Positions 1-5,806 are shown, counted from the stretch's first letter. The stretch is DNA of 8,016 nt from Spirochaetaceae bacterium (GCA_031265535.1 JAISCO010000179.1:1-8016); one strand, 5' to 3'. Program-made: numbers and translations. The notes: generated from the letters alone by a model not told the origin.

Positions 1-846
1 GGGCTTAACGCCGACTGGGTGGTGTACGGCGTGGTTACCAGGCTGGGCAGAACATTTGTCATAACCGCGACGCTTATAGACCTTAACACCAACGAAACAA
101 TGGGCGGCGCTCCCATGCAGATGGACAGTATTGAGGAAGCCTTTGTAAAAATGGACGGACCGATTACGGAGATGATACAAAGACTAACGGGCGGCAGCGG
201 GGGGGTGACGGCGCAAGGAACCCAACGACCGGGCGGCGGAGCGGGGGCATCAGTCTCCGGGACTGCCCCCAGTATTGGGATAGAAGTAAGCGCTAAGGTT
301 GGCGGGACGCTCTATTTTCAGGACGAAGAAGTGACGATGCTTTGGGACAACGATACGTACACCATCCCCATAGAGAGACCGGGGACATATACCGTCAGGC
401 TAAAGCTGGCGAATGGATCCAGCATGGTCCGTACTGTGGCAATTACCACGCGGGGCATAGCAAAACTTAATTTTACCCGATTGGAAATTGGCGATATTGG
501 TCCCGGCGGCGGTATCGTGTTTTTTGCCGAAGGGGGAAAGTTCATGGAGGTGAGTGGAATTTTGGGAGAGCAAAACTGGAGCAACGCGCTAACCACTGCC
601 CGTAATTATAGAGGCGGCGGTTATTCTGACTGGTTCCTGCCGACAATGGGCGAACTGAATTTAATCCGTGAAAATTTAGGGGCACGGAATATAGGTAACT
701 TGGATAATGTGTGGTACTGGTCCTCTTCGGAGGACGAGGACGATAGTGATAGAGCGTGGAAACATGCTTTTAGCGGTAGCGCCCTGTACGATGGCCACGT
801 CAACAAGGAAAATTTGAATTCGGTTCTTGCTGTCCGGGCTTTTTAA
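1..846 (+). CDS. Secreted CsgG-like / PEGA-like / DUF1566 protein, 5' end outside the window
   Basis: The frame is open from base 1 (reading GLNADWVVYGVV), so the GTG at 19 is an internal valine and not a start. The segment matches VLNADWIVIGVV of the complete paralog at 992, which places it late in a CsgG/FlgO-like periplasmic or outer-membrane-associated domain. 281 residues are visible. Residues 1-60 finish the CsgG-like domain, 60-90 are a Gly-rich linker, and about 90-160 form a beta-rich segment resembling a PEGA domain, which the paralog lacks. From residue 164 (GDIGPGGGIVFF) to the end is a DUF1566/Lcl-type C-type-lectin-like domain, with DWFLP, YWSSSE and a terminal VLAVRAF. The stop is followed by GGAGTGA, as in the paralog. 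The exact role is unknown; extracellular or surface ligand binding is inferred from the DUF1566 family. The domain calls are from motif recognition only, and the PEGA call is the weakest. Confidence 0.85.
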   Translation, partial: GLNADWVVYGVVTRLGRTFVITATLIDLNTNETMGGAPMQMDSIEEAFVKMDGPITEMIQRLTGGSGGVTAQGTQRPGGGAGASVSGTAPSIGIEVSAKVGGTLYFQDEEVTMLWDNDTYTIPIERPGTYTVRLKLANGSSMVRTVAITTRGIAKLNFTRLEIGDIGPGGGIVFFAEGGKFMEVSGILGEQNWSNALTTARNYRGGGYSDWFLPTMGELNLIRENLGARNIGNLDNVWYWSSSEDEDDSDRAWKHAFSGSALYDGHVNKENLNSVLAVRAF

Positions 847-864
847 GGAGTGAGGAAGAAGGAG

Positions 865-920
865 CAATTAGCAATGATGAATGATGAATTAGCAATTAGC
901 AATTAACAATTAGCAATGAA
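865..920. repeat. In-phase heptamer tandem repeat (CAATTAR type)
   Basis: Eight consecutive 7-bp units fit [CG]AAT[TG]A[AGT], including CAATTAG at 865, 893 and 907, CAATTAA at 900 and CAATGAA at 914. It fills the spacer between the two CsgG-DUF1566 genes. The same family recurs at 2827-2872, also just upstream of the duplicated leader. It resembles the short tandemly repeated (STRR-type) intergenic repeats known from other bacteria. No coding role is seen. Confidence 0.8.
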
Positions 921-934
921 GAGTGAGGACAATA

Positions 935-1035
935 ATTATTCATTCGCGTTAATCAGTGTAATCAGCGGCTAATTAACGAAAGGTGTTTTATATGAAAAAA
1001 ATCATTATTACGGCGCTGTTCGCGTGTGTATGCGC
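935..1035 (+). repeat. Leader repeat copy A (5' region and first codons of the CsgG-DUF1566 gene)
   Basis: This segment is repeated at 2890-2990 with no gaps (constant offset 1955) and only a handful of substitutions. It covers the untranslated leader, the GAAAGG ribosome site (978-983) and the first 14 codons of the gene. The leader includes degenerate units starting ATTCGCGTTA (942). The differences cluster in the second and third units: copy A has ATCAG in both, and copy B has ATTTG and ATTCG. TGTAAT at 957-962 resembles a -10 box, but no convincing -35 is seen. Confidence 0.85.
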
Positions 1036-1987
1036 GGCGGCGTGGGGGCAGCAGGTGGTGGTGGCGGTGATGCCGTTCGAGGTGCGGGACAGAGTTGTAA
1101 CGGCGGTGGATGCGGAAAACTTTACCAATTATTTTAGCAACGAGCTTGCCGGCAAGCGGATACTGCGGCTGTCGTCCCGGGCGGCGATAGACGACGCGGT
1201 AAAAAGGGAGTTTGCCCAGCAGCAGAGCGACTGGTCGGACGCGGCCAAAACGGCGGAAGTCGGCAGGGTTCTGAACGCGGACTGGATAGTGATAGGCGTG
1301 GTATCCAAGGCAGGCAGCCGGATAATGCTGAACATATCGCTGTTTGAACTGAACACGCGGGAACAACTGCCCGGCGTAACGCGCCTTGCGGGGACGATAG
1401 ATGCCGTTTACGACGCGATGGACAGCATAGTGGACGAGCTTGCGGCGCGTATATCCGGCACACCGGCTGCCCGCCCCGTAAGCGGCGCGGCGGCGGCAAA
1501 AGAATACAAGGTAGGCGACTTCGGACCGGGCGGCGGCTGGATATTCTACGACAAGGGCAGGGTTACGGACGGCTGGCGGTATTTGGAAGCCGCCCCGCTC
1601 GAAACGGAGATTACCGCCGAATGGGGAGCGTGGGCAAAAACTGTTGGCGGCACAGGAACCGTCGTGGGTACGGGCAAACGGAACACGGAAGCAATAGTAA
1701 AATTCCTGCAAAGCATAGGCGAGAGGGGCAAGGCGGCCCAGTACTGCGATGCGCTTGTGGCGGAAGGTTTTGACGACTGGTTCCTGCCCAGCAAGGACGA
1801 ACTCAATCTGATGTACACGAACCTAAAGGCAAAAGGGCTTGGAGAATTCGGTAGTGGCAAGTACCGGTCCTCGTCGGAGTACTCTAATAATGCCAACGCA
1901 TGGTATCAGAGGTTCAGTGACGGCAGGCAGGAAAATGGTAGCAAGGGTGATGATTTGATGAGTGTGCGGGCTGTCCGTGCTTTTTAA
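992..1987 (+). CDS. Secreted CsgG-like protein with C-terminal DUF1566 (Lcl-type) domain
   Basis: 331 residues. The ATG at 992 is chosen over the in-frame GTG at 983 because it begins a classic signal peptide (MKKIIITALF...) and has GAAAGG 8 bases upstream. Cleavage is probably near AAAWG-QQ at residues 19-20. L9-F10-A11-C12 is a poor lipobox and lies too early to favour a lipoprotein. Residues 22-155 form a CsgG/FlgO-like domain (VVVAVMPFEV at 22, VLNADWIVIGVV at 93, LFELNTREQLPG at 117), the type found in periplasmic and outer-membrane assembly factors. After an Ala/Pro linker, residues 175-331 are a DUF1566 domain with GDFGPGGGWIFY, DDWFLPSKDELNLM, YRSSSE, AW and SVRAVRAF. Compared with the upstream paralog it lacks the middle PEGA-like segment. 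The last 45 residues differ strongly between the paralogs at surface-type positions while framework residues are kept. Function is unknown; an exported ligand-binding protein is inferred. Confidence 0.92.
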   Translation: MKKIIITALFACVCAAAWGQQVVVAVMPFEVRDRVVTAVDAENFTNYFSNELAGKRILRLSSRAAIDDAVKREFAQQQSDWSDAAKTAEVGRVLNADWIVIGVVSKAGSRIMLNISLFELNTREQLPGVTRLAGTIDAVYDAMDSIVDELAARISGTPAARPVSGAAAAKEYKVGDFGPGGGWIFYDKGRVTDGWRYLEAAPLETEITAEWGAWAKTVGGTGTVVGTGKRNTEAIVKFLQSIGERGKAAQYCDALVAEGFDDWFLPSKDELNLMYTNLKAKGLGEFGSGKYRSSSEYSNNANAWYQRFSDGRQENGSKGDDLMSVRAVRAF

Positions 1988-2005
1988 GGAGTGAAGAATG
2001 AGGAT
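1988..2005. repeat. Left 18-bp flank repeat of the toxin-antitoxin cassette
   Basis: GGAGTGAAGAATGAGGAT follows directly on the stop codon of the upstream gene. It matches 2754-2771 (GGAGTGAACAATGAGGAC) at 16 of 18 positions in direct orientation. The related GGAGTGAGGA also follows the stop of the first paralog at 847, so the motif belongs to the original spacer of the array. The toxin-antitoxin genes lie exactly between the two copies. Confidence 0.65.
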
Positions 2006-2017
2006 GGGATGTTGAAA

Positions 2018-2428
2018 TTATTTAGCGAGCCAAAAAACCGCAAGCGCGTCTGCACGTTCAGCGGCTTTTATCTCCTCGTCTTTGGTAACGATGATGGCGG
2101 AAAGGTCTTTGGCGCAGGCGCAGAGAAAGGCATCGGCCAAGGACATGGAATGTACCGCTTTGAATCTGGCGGCTTCACGGTAGACCGTGCCGTTGACGGT
2201 GTCGATCACGGTTATGGGGAAGCCGGCTACATAGCTCATGATTCTATCGGCGGCTTGTTCCCCCGCGTCCCGGATAAAGCCGTAGTAGACTTCAACCAGA
2301 TTGACAATGCTCATAAAGATGGAGATTTCCCCGGCGGCAGCGCGGGCGAGCAAACTGCTTACTTGGTCAAACGCGGCTTCCCTCTTGAGCAGAGATATCA
2401 AAGCGCAAGCGTCAAAGAGATAATTCAA
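2018..2428 (-). CDS. vapC: PIN-domain ribonuclease toxin, VapC type
   Basis: 136 residues, a normal length for VapC toxins, which are Mg-dependent RNases that cleave tRNA, rRNA or mRNA when released from their antitoxin. All four PIN acidic positions are visible: D6 (LFDACALI), E46 (NLVEVYYG), D99 (SLADAFLCACA) and D117 (VTKDEEI). The start is a TTG at 2428, which places D6 at its usual distance from the N-terminus, and no upstream ATG fits. GGAGAGG lies just upstream, inside the end of the antitoxin gene. The TTGA at 2425-2428 is shared with the antitoxin stop, a 4-base overlap that implies translational coupling and a low toxin yield. It is convergent with the CsgG-DUF1566 gene, 30 bases away. 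The target RNA cannot be read from the sequence. Confidence 0.9.
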   Translation of the reverse strand: MNYLFDACALISLLKREAAFDQVSSLLARAAAGEISIFMSIVNLVEVYYGFIRDAGEQAADRIMSYVAGFPITVIDTVNGTVYREAARFKAVHSMSLADAFLCACAKDLSAIIVTKDEEIKAAERADALAVFWLAK

Positions 2429-2715
2429 TCCGCCTCTCCGACTTTCTGGAATAGCCGCCGGTGCCGCGCTTCGTCCATCGCGCGGTCTTTGCGCCGTTCC
2501 TCAAAAAGGTCTTCACTTGAAAAACTACAGTTCTTTGCCAGATTGCAGGCCGTTTCGATCGCTTCTTTCAGCGCGGCTTCGGTCCGGCTTGTATCCGGCG
2601 TATGCGCCGGTTTCGGGGTAAAGGTGAGTATCGCCGCGCCCTCCGGGAATTCACGGGGAATCTCAATGGTCAAGCGCCGGTTTTTTGGAATTTCAACAGT
2701 TTGTTCAAAAGTCAT
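2425..2715 (-). CDS. Antitoxin partner of the PIN toxin
   Basis: 96 residues, ATG at 2713-2715 with a perfect GGAGG five bases upstream (2721-2725). The N-terminus (MTFEQTVEIPKNRRLTIEIP) is beta-rich and resembles the opening of small antitoxins found beside PIN toxins in Treponema genomes; an AbrB-like DNA-binding swapped-hairpin fold is possible but not shown. Residues about 45-96 are helical and charged (EALKE..., EDLFEERRKDRAMDEARHRR), as expected for a toxin-binding tail. It is the first gene of the two-gene operon and overlaps the toxin by four bases. It should bind VapC and probably represses its own promoter. Calling it VapB rests on position and layout rather than on a recognised VapB domain, so no symbol is given. 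Confidence 0.8.
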   Translation of the reverse strand: MTFEQTVEIPKNRRLTIEIPREFPEGAAILTFTPKPAHTPDTSRTEAALKEAIETACNLAKNCSFSSEDLFEERRKDRAMDEARHRRLFQKVGEAD

Positions 2716-2734
2716 GGCAGCCTCCGCAAAGGTA

Positions 2735-2764
2735 AGGATAACATGAATAGTGGGGAGTGAACAA
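2735..2764 (-). promoter_or_regulatory. Possible promoter of the toxin-antitoxin operon
   Basis: On the minus strand TGTTATCCT (extended -10, TATCCT at 2740-2735) lies 18 bases after TTGTTC (2764-2759). The -10 matches four of six consensus bases, has a TG extension and lies about 20 bases before the antitoxin ATG. The -35 is poor. The -35 part falls within the 18-bp flank repeat, so the flank may have supplied part of the promoter. Weak call. Confidence 0.25.
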
Positions 2765-2771
2765 TGAGGAC
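2754..2771. repeat. Right 18-bp flank repeat of the toxin-antitoxin cassette
   Basis: GGAGTGAACAATGAGGAC is a direct repeat of 1988-2005 with two mismatches. Together they enclose the toxin and antitoxin genes with about 748 bases between them. The spacing is compatible with insertion by recombination between spacer repeats. No transposase or inverted terminal repeat is seen. Confidence 0.65.
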
Positions 2772-2773
2772 AG

Positions 2774-2822
2774 GTAAAAAGTAAAAAGTAAAAAGGAAAA
2801 AGGAAAAAGGAAAAAGGAAAAA
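2774..2822. repeat. Seven-unit heptamer tandem repeat (GTAAAAA / GGAAAAA)
   Basis: Three GTAAAAA units (2774-2794) are followed by four GGAAAAA units (2795-2822), all in exact 7-base phase. The block runs directly into GGAG and then the CAATTAR-type array. A shorter block of the same family lies at 5883-5910. The homopolymer-rich units are likely to vary in copy number by slippage. Confidence 0.9.
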
Positions 2823-2826
2823 GGAG

Positions 2827-2872
2827 GAATTAGCAATTAACAATTAACAATGAGGAATGAATGATGAATGAG
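2827..2872. repeat. Second heptamer array (CAATTAR type)
   Basis: GAATTAG, CAATTAA, CAATTAA, CAATGAG and GAATGAA run in phase from 2827 to 2861, followed by TGAT and GAATGAG. This is the same family as 865-920 and holds the same position upstream of the leader repeat. It shows that the spacer of the paralog array was copied together with the leader. Confidence 0.8.
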
Positions 2873-2889
2873 GACAACAAGGAAAAATG

Positions 2890-2990
2890 ATTATTCATTC
2901 GCGTTAATTTGCGTAATTCGTGGCTAATTAACGAAAGGCGTTTTATATGAAAAAAATCATTATTACGGCGCTGTTCGCGTGTGTATGCGC
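2890..2990 (+). repeat. Leader repeat copy B
   Basis: Gap-free copy of 935-1035, including the degenerate ATTCGCGTTA / ATTTGCGTA / ATTCGTGGCTA units, the GAAAGG ribosome site (2933-2938) and the signal-peptide codons. Similarity fades after about 2995. It now lies directly upstream of the TIR gene and may supply its transcription; that is inference. Confidence 0.85.
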
Positions 2991-3003
2991 TGCGGAACAT
3001 TGA
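2947..3003 (+). pseudogene. Remnant of a third CsgG-DUF1566 paralog (signal peptide only)
   Basis: ATG at 2947, with GAAAGG 8 bases upstream, opens an 18-codon frame. Its first 16 residues are MKKIIITALFACVCAA, identical to the start of the gene at 992. It then reads EH and stops with TGA at 3001-3003. No mature-protein sequence of the paralog can be recognised downstream. This is a gene truncated by deletion or replacement at codon 16, next to the TIR gene. If translated it gives a bare signal peptide, or a short leader ending 45 bases before the first TIR start. Confidence 0.85.
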
Positions 3004-3039
3004 GCATGATTTAGCGGGGGAATTCACACGGGACCTAAA

Positions 3040-3186
3040 GAGGATAGCATGGTGAAAAAGATTATCACGGCAAATACTGAGGATGATAGCATGGTGAAAA
3101 AGATTGTTGCGGCAAATACTGAGGATGATAGCATGGTGAAAAAAATTATCGCGGCAAATACTGAGGATGATAGCATGGTGAAAAAG
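3040..3186 (+). repeat. 42-bp in-frame tandem repeat carrying ribosome sites and start codons
   Basis: Full units lie at 3079-3120 and 3121-3162, a 39-base unit at 3040-3078 (one GAT codon shorter) and a 24-base partial unit at 3163-3186. Each unit reads GAGGATGATAGC then ATGGTGAAAAA, so each has a GAGG 5-8 bases before an in-frame ATG (3049, 3091, 3133, 3175). Encoded units are MVKKIITANTEDDS, MVKKIVAANTEDDS and MVKKIIAANTEDDS. The few differences sit mostly at the ATT-ATC-ACG codons. Because 42 is a multiple of three, a change in copy number would keep the frame. Confidence 0.95.
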
Positions 3187-4311
3187 AAGCAAGGATTTTT
3201 GAGTTGGTCGGGTACATTGAGTCATGAAATTGCCTTACATATAAAAAAAGGAATCATTGATCCGTTATTTGGGGATTATATCGAGTCGTTTATCTCATCA
3301 GAGATTGGAGTCGGCAGTCCTTTTGTGTCGGAAATATTTAAAAAACTAATAAAAAGTGATTTTGGCATTGTTTGTATAACTGCCGAAAATATAGAGAAAC
3401 CCTGGGTCTCTTTTGAATGCGGCGGGCTTATAAAGAATATGGAAAAGGAGAATTTATATGTGGTGCTTGTTGATGTTTCTTTTGAAATGCTGGGACGTTT
3501 AAATCCGCCGCTTTCAAAAGTTCAAGCGGTAAATCTTGATAAAGGCGGCATTATTAATCTCATAAAAAAAATCAGTGCAGGCATCTTACAGATCGAGAGC
3601 GTCATGTATGAAATTAAAATACACGAAGGCTGGGATAAAAACGAGAAAGATTTTGCGGACATTATACAACGTCATAAACCGGCGCCCAATAATTATTATA
3701 AACAGATAAAATATATGAACGCAATCGACGACTCAAATTTATCAATACCATCGGTCTTTTCAATTTACAAAAAAAACCTGTTTTTTGCGGGACTGAATCA
3801 CTCGTTTATTTTAGATTTGACAATATCTGAACAGAAAGATAACTTTTTATCCATGGTTGATACATTGTTAACCGACAGCAGCAAAAAGGTTAAAATTTTA
3901 ATTTCAGATATATGGGATGAATATGTTATAAGCAGTTACAAGAGCATGATTCAAAAAATGTCCCGCAGTTTTGAAACTGATAATTTAAATAAATCATTGA
4001 TAAACAAGGATTCGGAACATTACATTGAAAATGTAATAACAAAAAACAGAGGGGAAGAATCATTAAGAAAAATAAAAGAGTATAAGCAGTTGGAAATTCG
4101 TAAAATAAAAATAATCAGCGACACATTTGTATTTGTAGATCCAAAATCGGATAATGGAATATGCTATTTTTCATTATTTACAAGTCCGGGAGGCAGATCG
4201 CGCCCTGTTTTTACCTTTAATAAAAAAGACGATAATTCTATTTTTAATATATATTACAATTTTATTGAGGAAGGGTGGCATAATATGTCGGATCCTGTAT
4301 GGCCAATATAA
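3049..4311 (+). CDS. TIR-domain protein with unidentified C-terminal domain, probable defence effector
   Basis: 420 residues from ATG 3049, or 378 from ATG 3175. The later start removes three 14-residue repeats and leaves MVKKKQGFLSWSG, the usual beginning of this TIR type, so it is probably ancestral. Residues 50-180 (long form) form a TIR domain: FLSWSG at 50-55, an FISSEIGVGSPF turn at 81-92, SDFGIVCITAENIEKPW at 103-119 and the WVSFECGGL helix, in which E123 is the candidate NADase glutamate. Bacterial TIR proteins of this kind typically cleave or cyclise NAD in anti-phage defence; activity here is inferred. Residues 235-420 look like a second globular domain (NLFFAGLNHSF at 243, KKVKILISD, FVFVDPKSDNG, SRPVFTF) that recalls phospholipase D-like regions but has no HxK motif. 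There is no signal peptide or membrane segment. Base composition is far more A+T-rich than the flanks, a sign of transfer. It lies directly downstream of a truncated paralog. Confidence 0.85.
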   Translation: MVKKIITANTEDDSMVKKIVAANTEDDSMVKKIIAANTEDDSMVKKKQGFLSWSGTLSHEIALHIKKGIIDPLFGDYIESFISSEIGVGSPFVSEIFKKLIKSDFGIVCITAENIEKPWVSFECGGLIKNMEKENLYVVLVDVSFEMLGRLNPPLSKVQAVNLDKGGIINLIKKISAGILQIESVMYEIKIHEGWDKNEKDFADIIQRHKPAPNNYYKQIKYMNAIDDSNLSIPSVFSIYKKNLFFAGLNHSFILDLTISEQKDNFLSMVDTLLTDSSKKVKILISDIWDEYVISSYKSMIQKMSRSFETDNLNKSLINKDSEHYIENVITKNRGEESLRKIKEYKQLEIRKIKIISDTFVFVDPKSDNGICYFSLFTSPGGRSRPVFTFNKKDDNSIFNIYYNFIEEGWHNMSDPVWPI

Positions 4312-4348
4312 TCAGTCCGGCGCCCGGTATCAGAAGGAGTGTTGTTTT

Positions 4349-4801
4349 ATGAAAAAAACATTTACTTTAGTTTTGACGGCATTGTTTGCCTGTATTGCCA
4401 TCCCACTCTCCGCCCAATCCGCCTCATCCAACCCGTTCACGGGCCCGTCCACGGGCGGACGCTGGCAGGGGCGCGTCTCGTACAGGGACTCTGGCGGCGT
4501 AAGCCGCGGCGAACTCTATGAACTCATCCTTGTCCCGGACGGTACCTGCATTATAACCGTCAGCGGCAGGCAGGACGGCGCGGACGTGTTTCAGGACACC
4601 GACGGCCTTTGGTCCTTCGACGAAACATTCTTCCGCCTTGACTGCGATTTTCCGGAACCCGTATTTCCACACCTGCCCGCCGTCAATTGGGCCGGCGTCT
4701 ATCAGTTTGACGCGACGGGGAGCCGCTTCACCCTGTTGGTAAAGCCCTACCCGAACGCGCCGAATGTCGTCAGGGTATCGTTCAATAAAGTAGATGATTG
4801 A
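4349..4801 (+). CDS. Small secreted beta-rich protein, family not recognised
   Basis: 150 residues. ATG 4349 has AAGGAG (4334-4339) nine bases upstream and opens a clear signal peptide, MKKTFTLVLTALFACIAIPL then SA-Q, with cleavage near residue 23. The in-frame ATG at 4154 lies inside the TIR gene and is rejected. The mature part is short and rich in alternating hydrophobic residues and glycine turns: GRWQGRVSY at 38, YELILVPDGTCIITVSG at 57, GLWSFDETFFRLDC at 86, SRFTLLVKPY at 125. This suggests a small beta-barrel or lipocalin-like fold, but no motif confirms it. It starts 37 bases after the TIR stop with no terminator, so read-through from the TIR gene is possible. Composition returns to the G+C-rich host type, so it is probably not part of the acquired module. 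Confidence 0.8.
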   Translation: MKKTFTLVLTALFACIAIPLSAQSASSNPFTGPSTGGRWQGRVSYRDSGGVSRGELYELILVPDGTCIITVSGRQDGADVFQDTDGLWSFDETFFRLDCDFPEPVFPHLPAVNWAGVYQFDATGSRFTLLVKPYPNAPNVVRVSFNKVDD

Positions 4802-4858
4802 CTTGTTAGACCAAAGAGCCTGTATAGGTTTCTTAATAAAATTTCAAGGAGTATTTCC

Positions 4859-5788
4859 ATGAACAAAAAAAAGTTGATTACAGTATTGGCGGCGGCTGTT
4901 GCCGTTCTTGCCTCCGGCTGTGCCTCGTCCCCGAATGCGGCGGCTCCCGCGCAGCCGCCAACGGCTTCCGCTCCGCCGCCCGCCTATGCGCAAAACGAGC
5001 CGCGCTCTCAAACCGCGATAGCTTCGGAGGAAGCGAAAATGACCGCGGACGTAAACCGCGTGCTTGACTGGGCTAACCGGGGACTGGGCGAGGATGCCTC
5101 TCCCGCGTGGCTCTTGCCCGCTATCCGGGGTAATTTCAGGATTTTCAAGCAGGACTGGCAGATTCGGGACGATAAAGTGCTTAAAGTAGGCGTATCCCGC
5201 GCCCCGGCCTTGAACGCCGCTATGGTCATCGCCGATGTACAGTACGCGGCCCGGCTTGCCAATCAGCTTAAACAGGCGGTGGTTACCAAAGCTGCCATAA
5301 CACTGGGCAGTGATGATCAATTTAGCGTGGTAAATGACGCGGCAACCAAAACAACAGTATCAATCGCCGGTCAGGAACGGCTTGCCGACTTTTGGCAGCT
5401 TAACGAAACGGTTGATAAAAACGGCAGTACCGTCACCGCGTACAATTACTACGTAGTCTACGCCTGCGATCCCGATGTATGGAGCAAGCTGGTGGCAAAG
5501 TACTTGCTTGACGTAACCGGTAATGTACAGGATCAAAGGGCCAAGCAGACCATAGCCGCCATGTTTAAAGAAATTGACGCGGAAACCCGCTATGAGCGGG
5601 AAAAATCGGAAGCGGAATTCGCCGCCGAAATCCGCGCCCAGCAGGCGGCGTTGGAGGCCCCCGTATCCCCAGCGGTTCAGCGAGCCGCATACCGCTCAGG
5701 CGATCCTGTCAAAATAGCTGCCGCCAGTGTTACCGCCGCCGACACCGACTATATCGCCGCGCTGGCTGCTCTGGCTGGAATAGAGTAA
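4859..5788 (+). CDS. Lipoprotein, possibly Lpp20-like
   Basis: 309 residues. ATG 4859 is preceded by AAGGAG (4846-4851) at seven bases. The N-terminus is a lipoprotein signal, MNKKKLITVLAAAVAVLASG then C21, giving an ASGC lipobox and a lipidated Cys. Residues 22-50 are a Pro/Ala/Ser-rich tether. The segment around 107-142 (KVLKVGVSRAPALNAAMVIA, then DVQYAARLANQLKQ) resembles the small-side-chain helix of Lpp20-type lipoproteins. A beta-rich part follows (TTVSIAGQERLADFWQ at 165, NYYVVYACDP at 196). Residues about 230-268 are a charged helix that may form a coiled coil. The protein should be anchored in the outer or inner membrane; no enzymatic motif is seen. The family assignment is tentative, but the lipoprotein call is firm. 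It is 57 bases from the upstream gene on the same strand. Confidence 0.88.
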   Translation: MNKKKLITVLAAAVAVLASGCASSPNAAAPAQPPTASAPPPAYAQNEPRSQTAIASEEAKMTADVNRVLDWANRGLGEDASPAWLLPAIRGNFRIFKQDWQIRDDKVLKVGVSRAPALNAAMVIADVQYAARLANQLKQAVVTKAAITLGSDDQFSVVNDAATKTTVSIAGQERLADFWQLNETVDKNGSTVTAYNYYVVYACDPDVWSKLVAKYLLDVTGNVQDQRAKQTIAAMFKEIDAETRYEREKSEAEFAAEIRAQQAALEAPVSPAVQRAAYRSGDPVKIAAASVTAADTDYIAALAALAGIE

Positions 5789-5806
5789 GGTCGGTAGATG
5801 TATACA

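Noticed and set aside
962..1711. 249-residue frame on the minus strand
   Set aside because: Antisense shadow of the CsgG-DUF1566 gene, with low-complexity Arg-rich translation and no domain or ribosome site.
1991..2746. 251-residue frame on the plus strand
   Set aside because: Antisense to the toxin and antitoxin genes, which have clear motifs, ribosome sites and the operon overlap.
2716..3048. Insertion sequence or transposase remnant between the toxin-antitoxin genes and the TIR gene
   Set aside because: No transposase fragment or terminal inverted repeats could be found; the stretch is explained by the flank repeat, heptamers, leader copy and truncated paralog.
3040..3186. Possible CRISPR-like array
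   Set aside because: The 42-bp units are contiguous with no spacers and are in frame with the TIR gene.
2830..3225. 131-residue minus-strand frame with repeated FHHAIILSICR units
   Set aside because: It is the reverse reading of the 42-bp repeat and the duplicated leader; the sense strand has ribosome sites and a continuous TIR frame.
4154..4348. Upstream in-frame extension of the small secreted protein
   Set aside because: It overlaps the TIR gene in another frame, while ATG 4349 has a ribosome site and begins a signal peptide.
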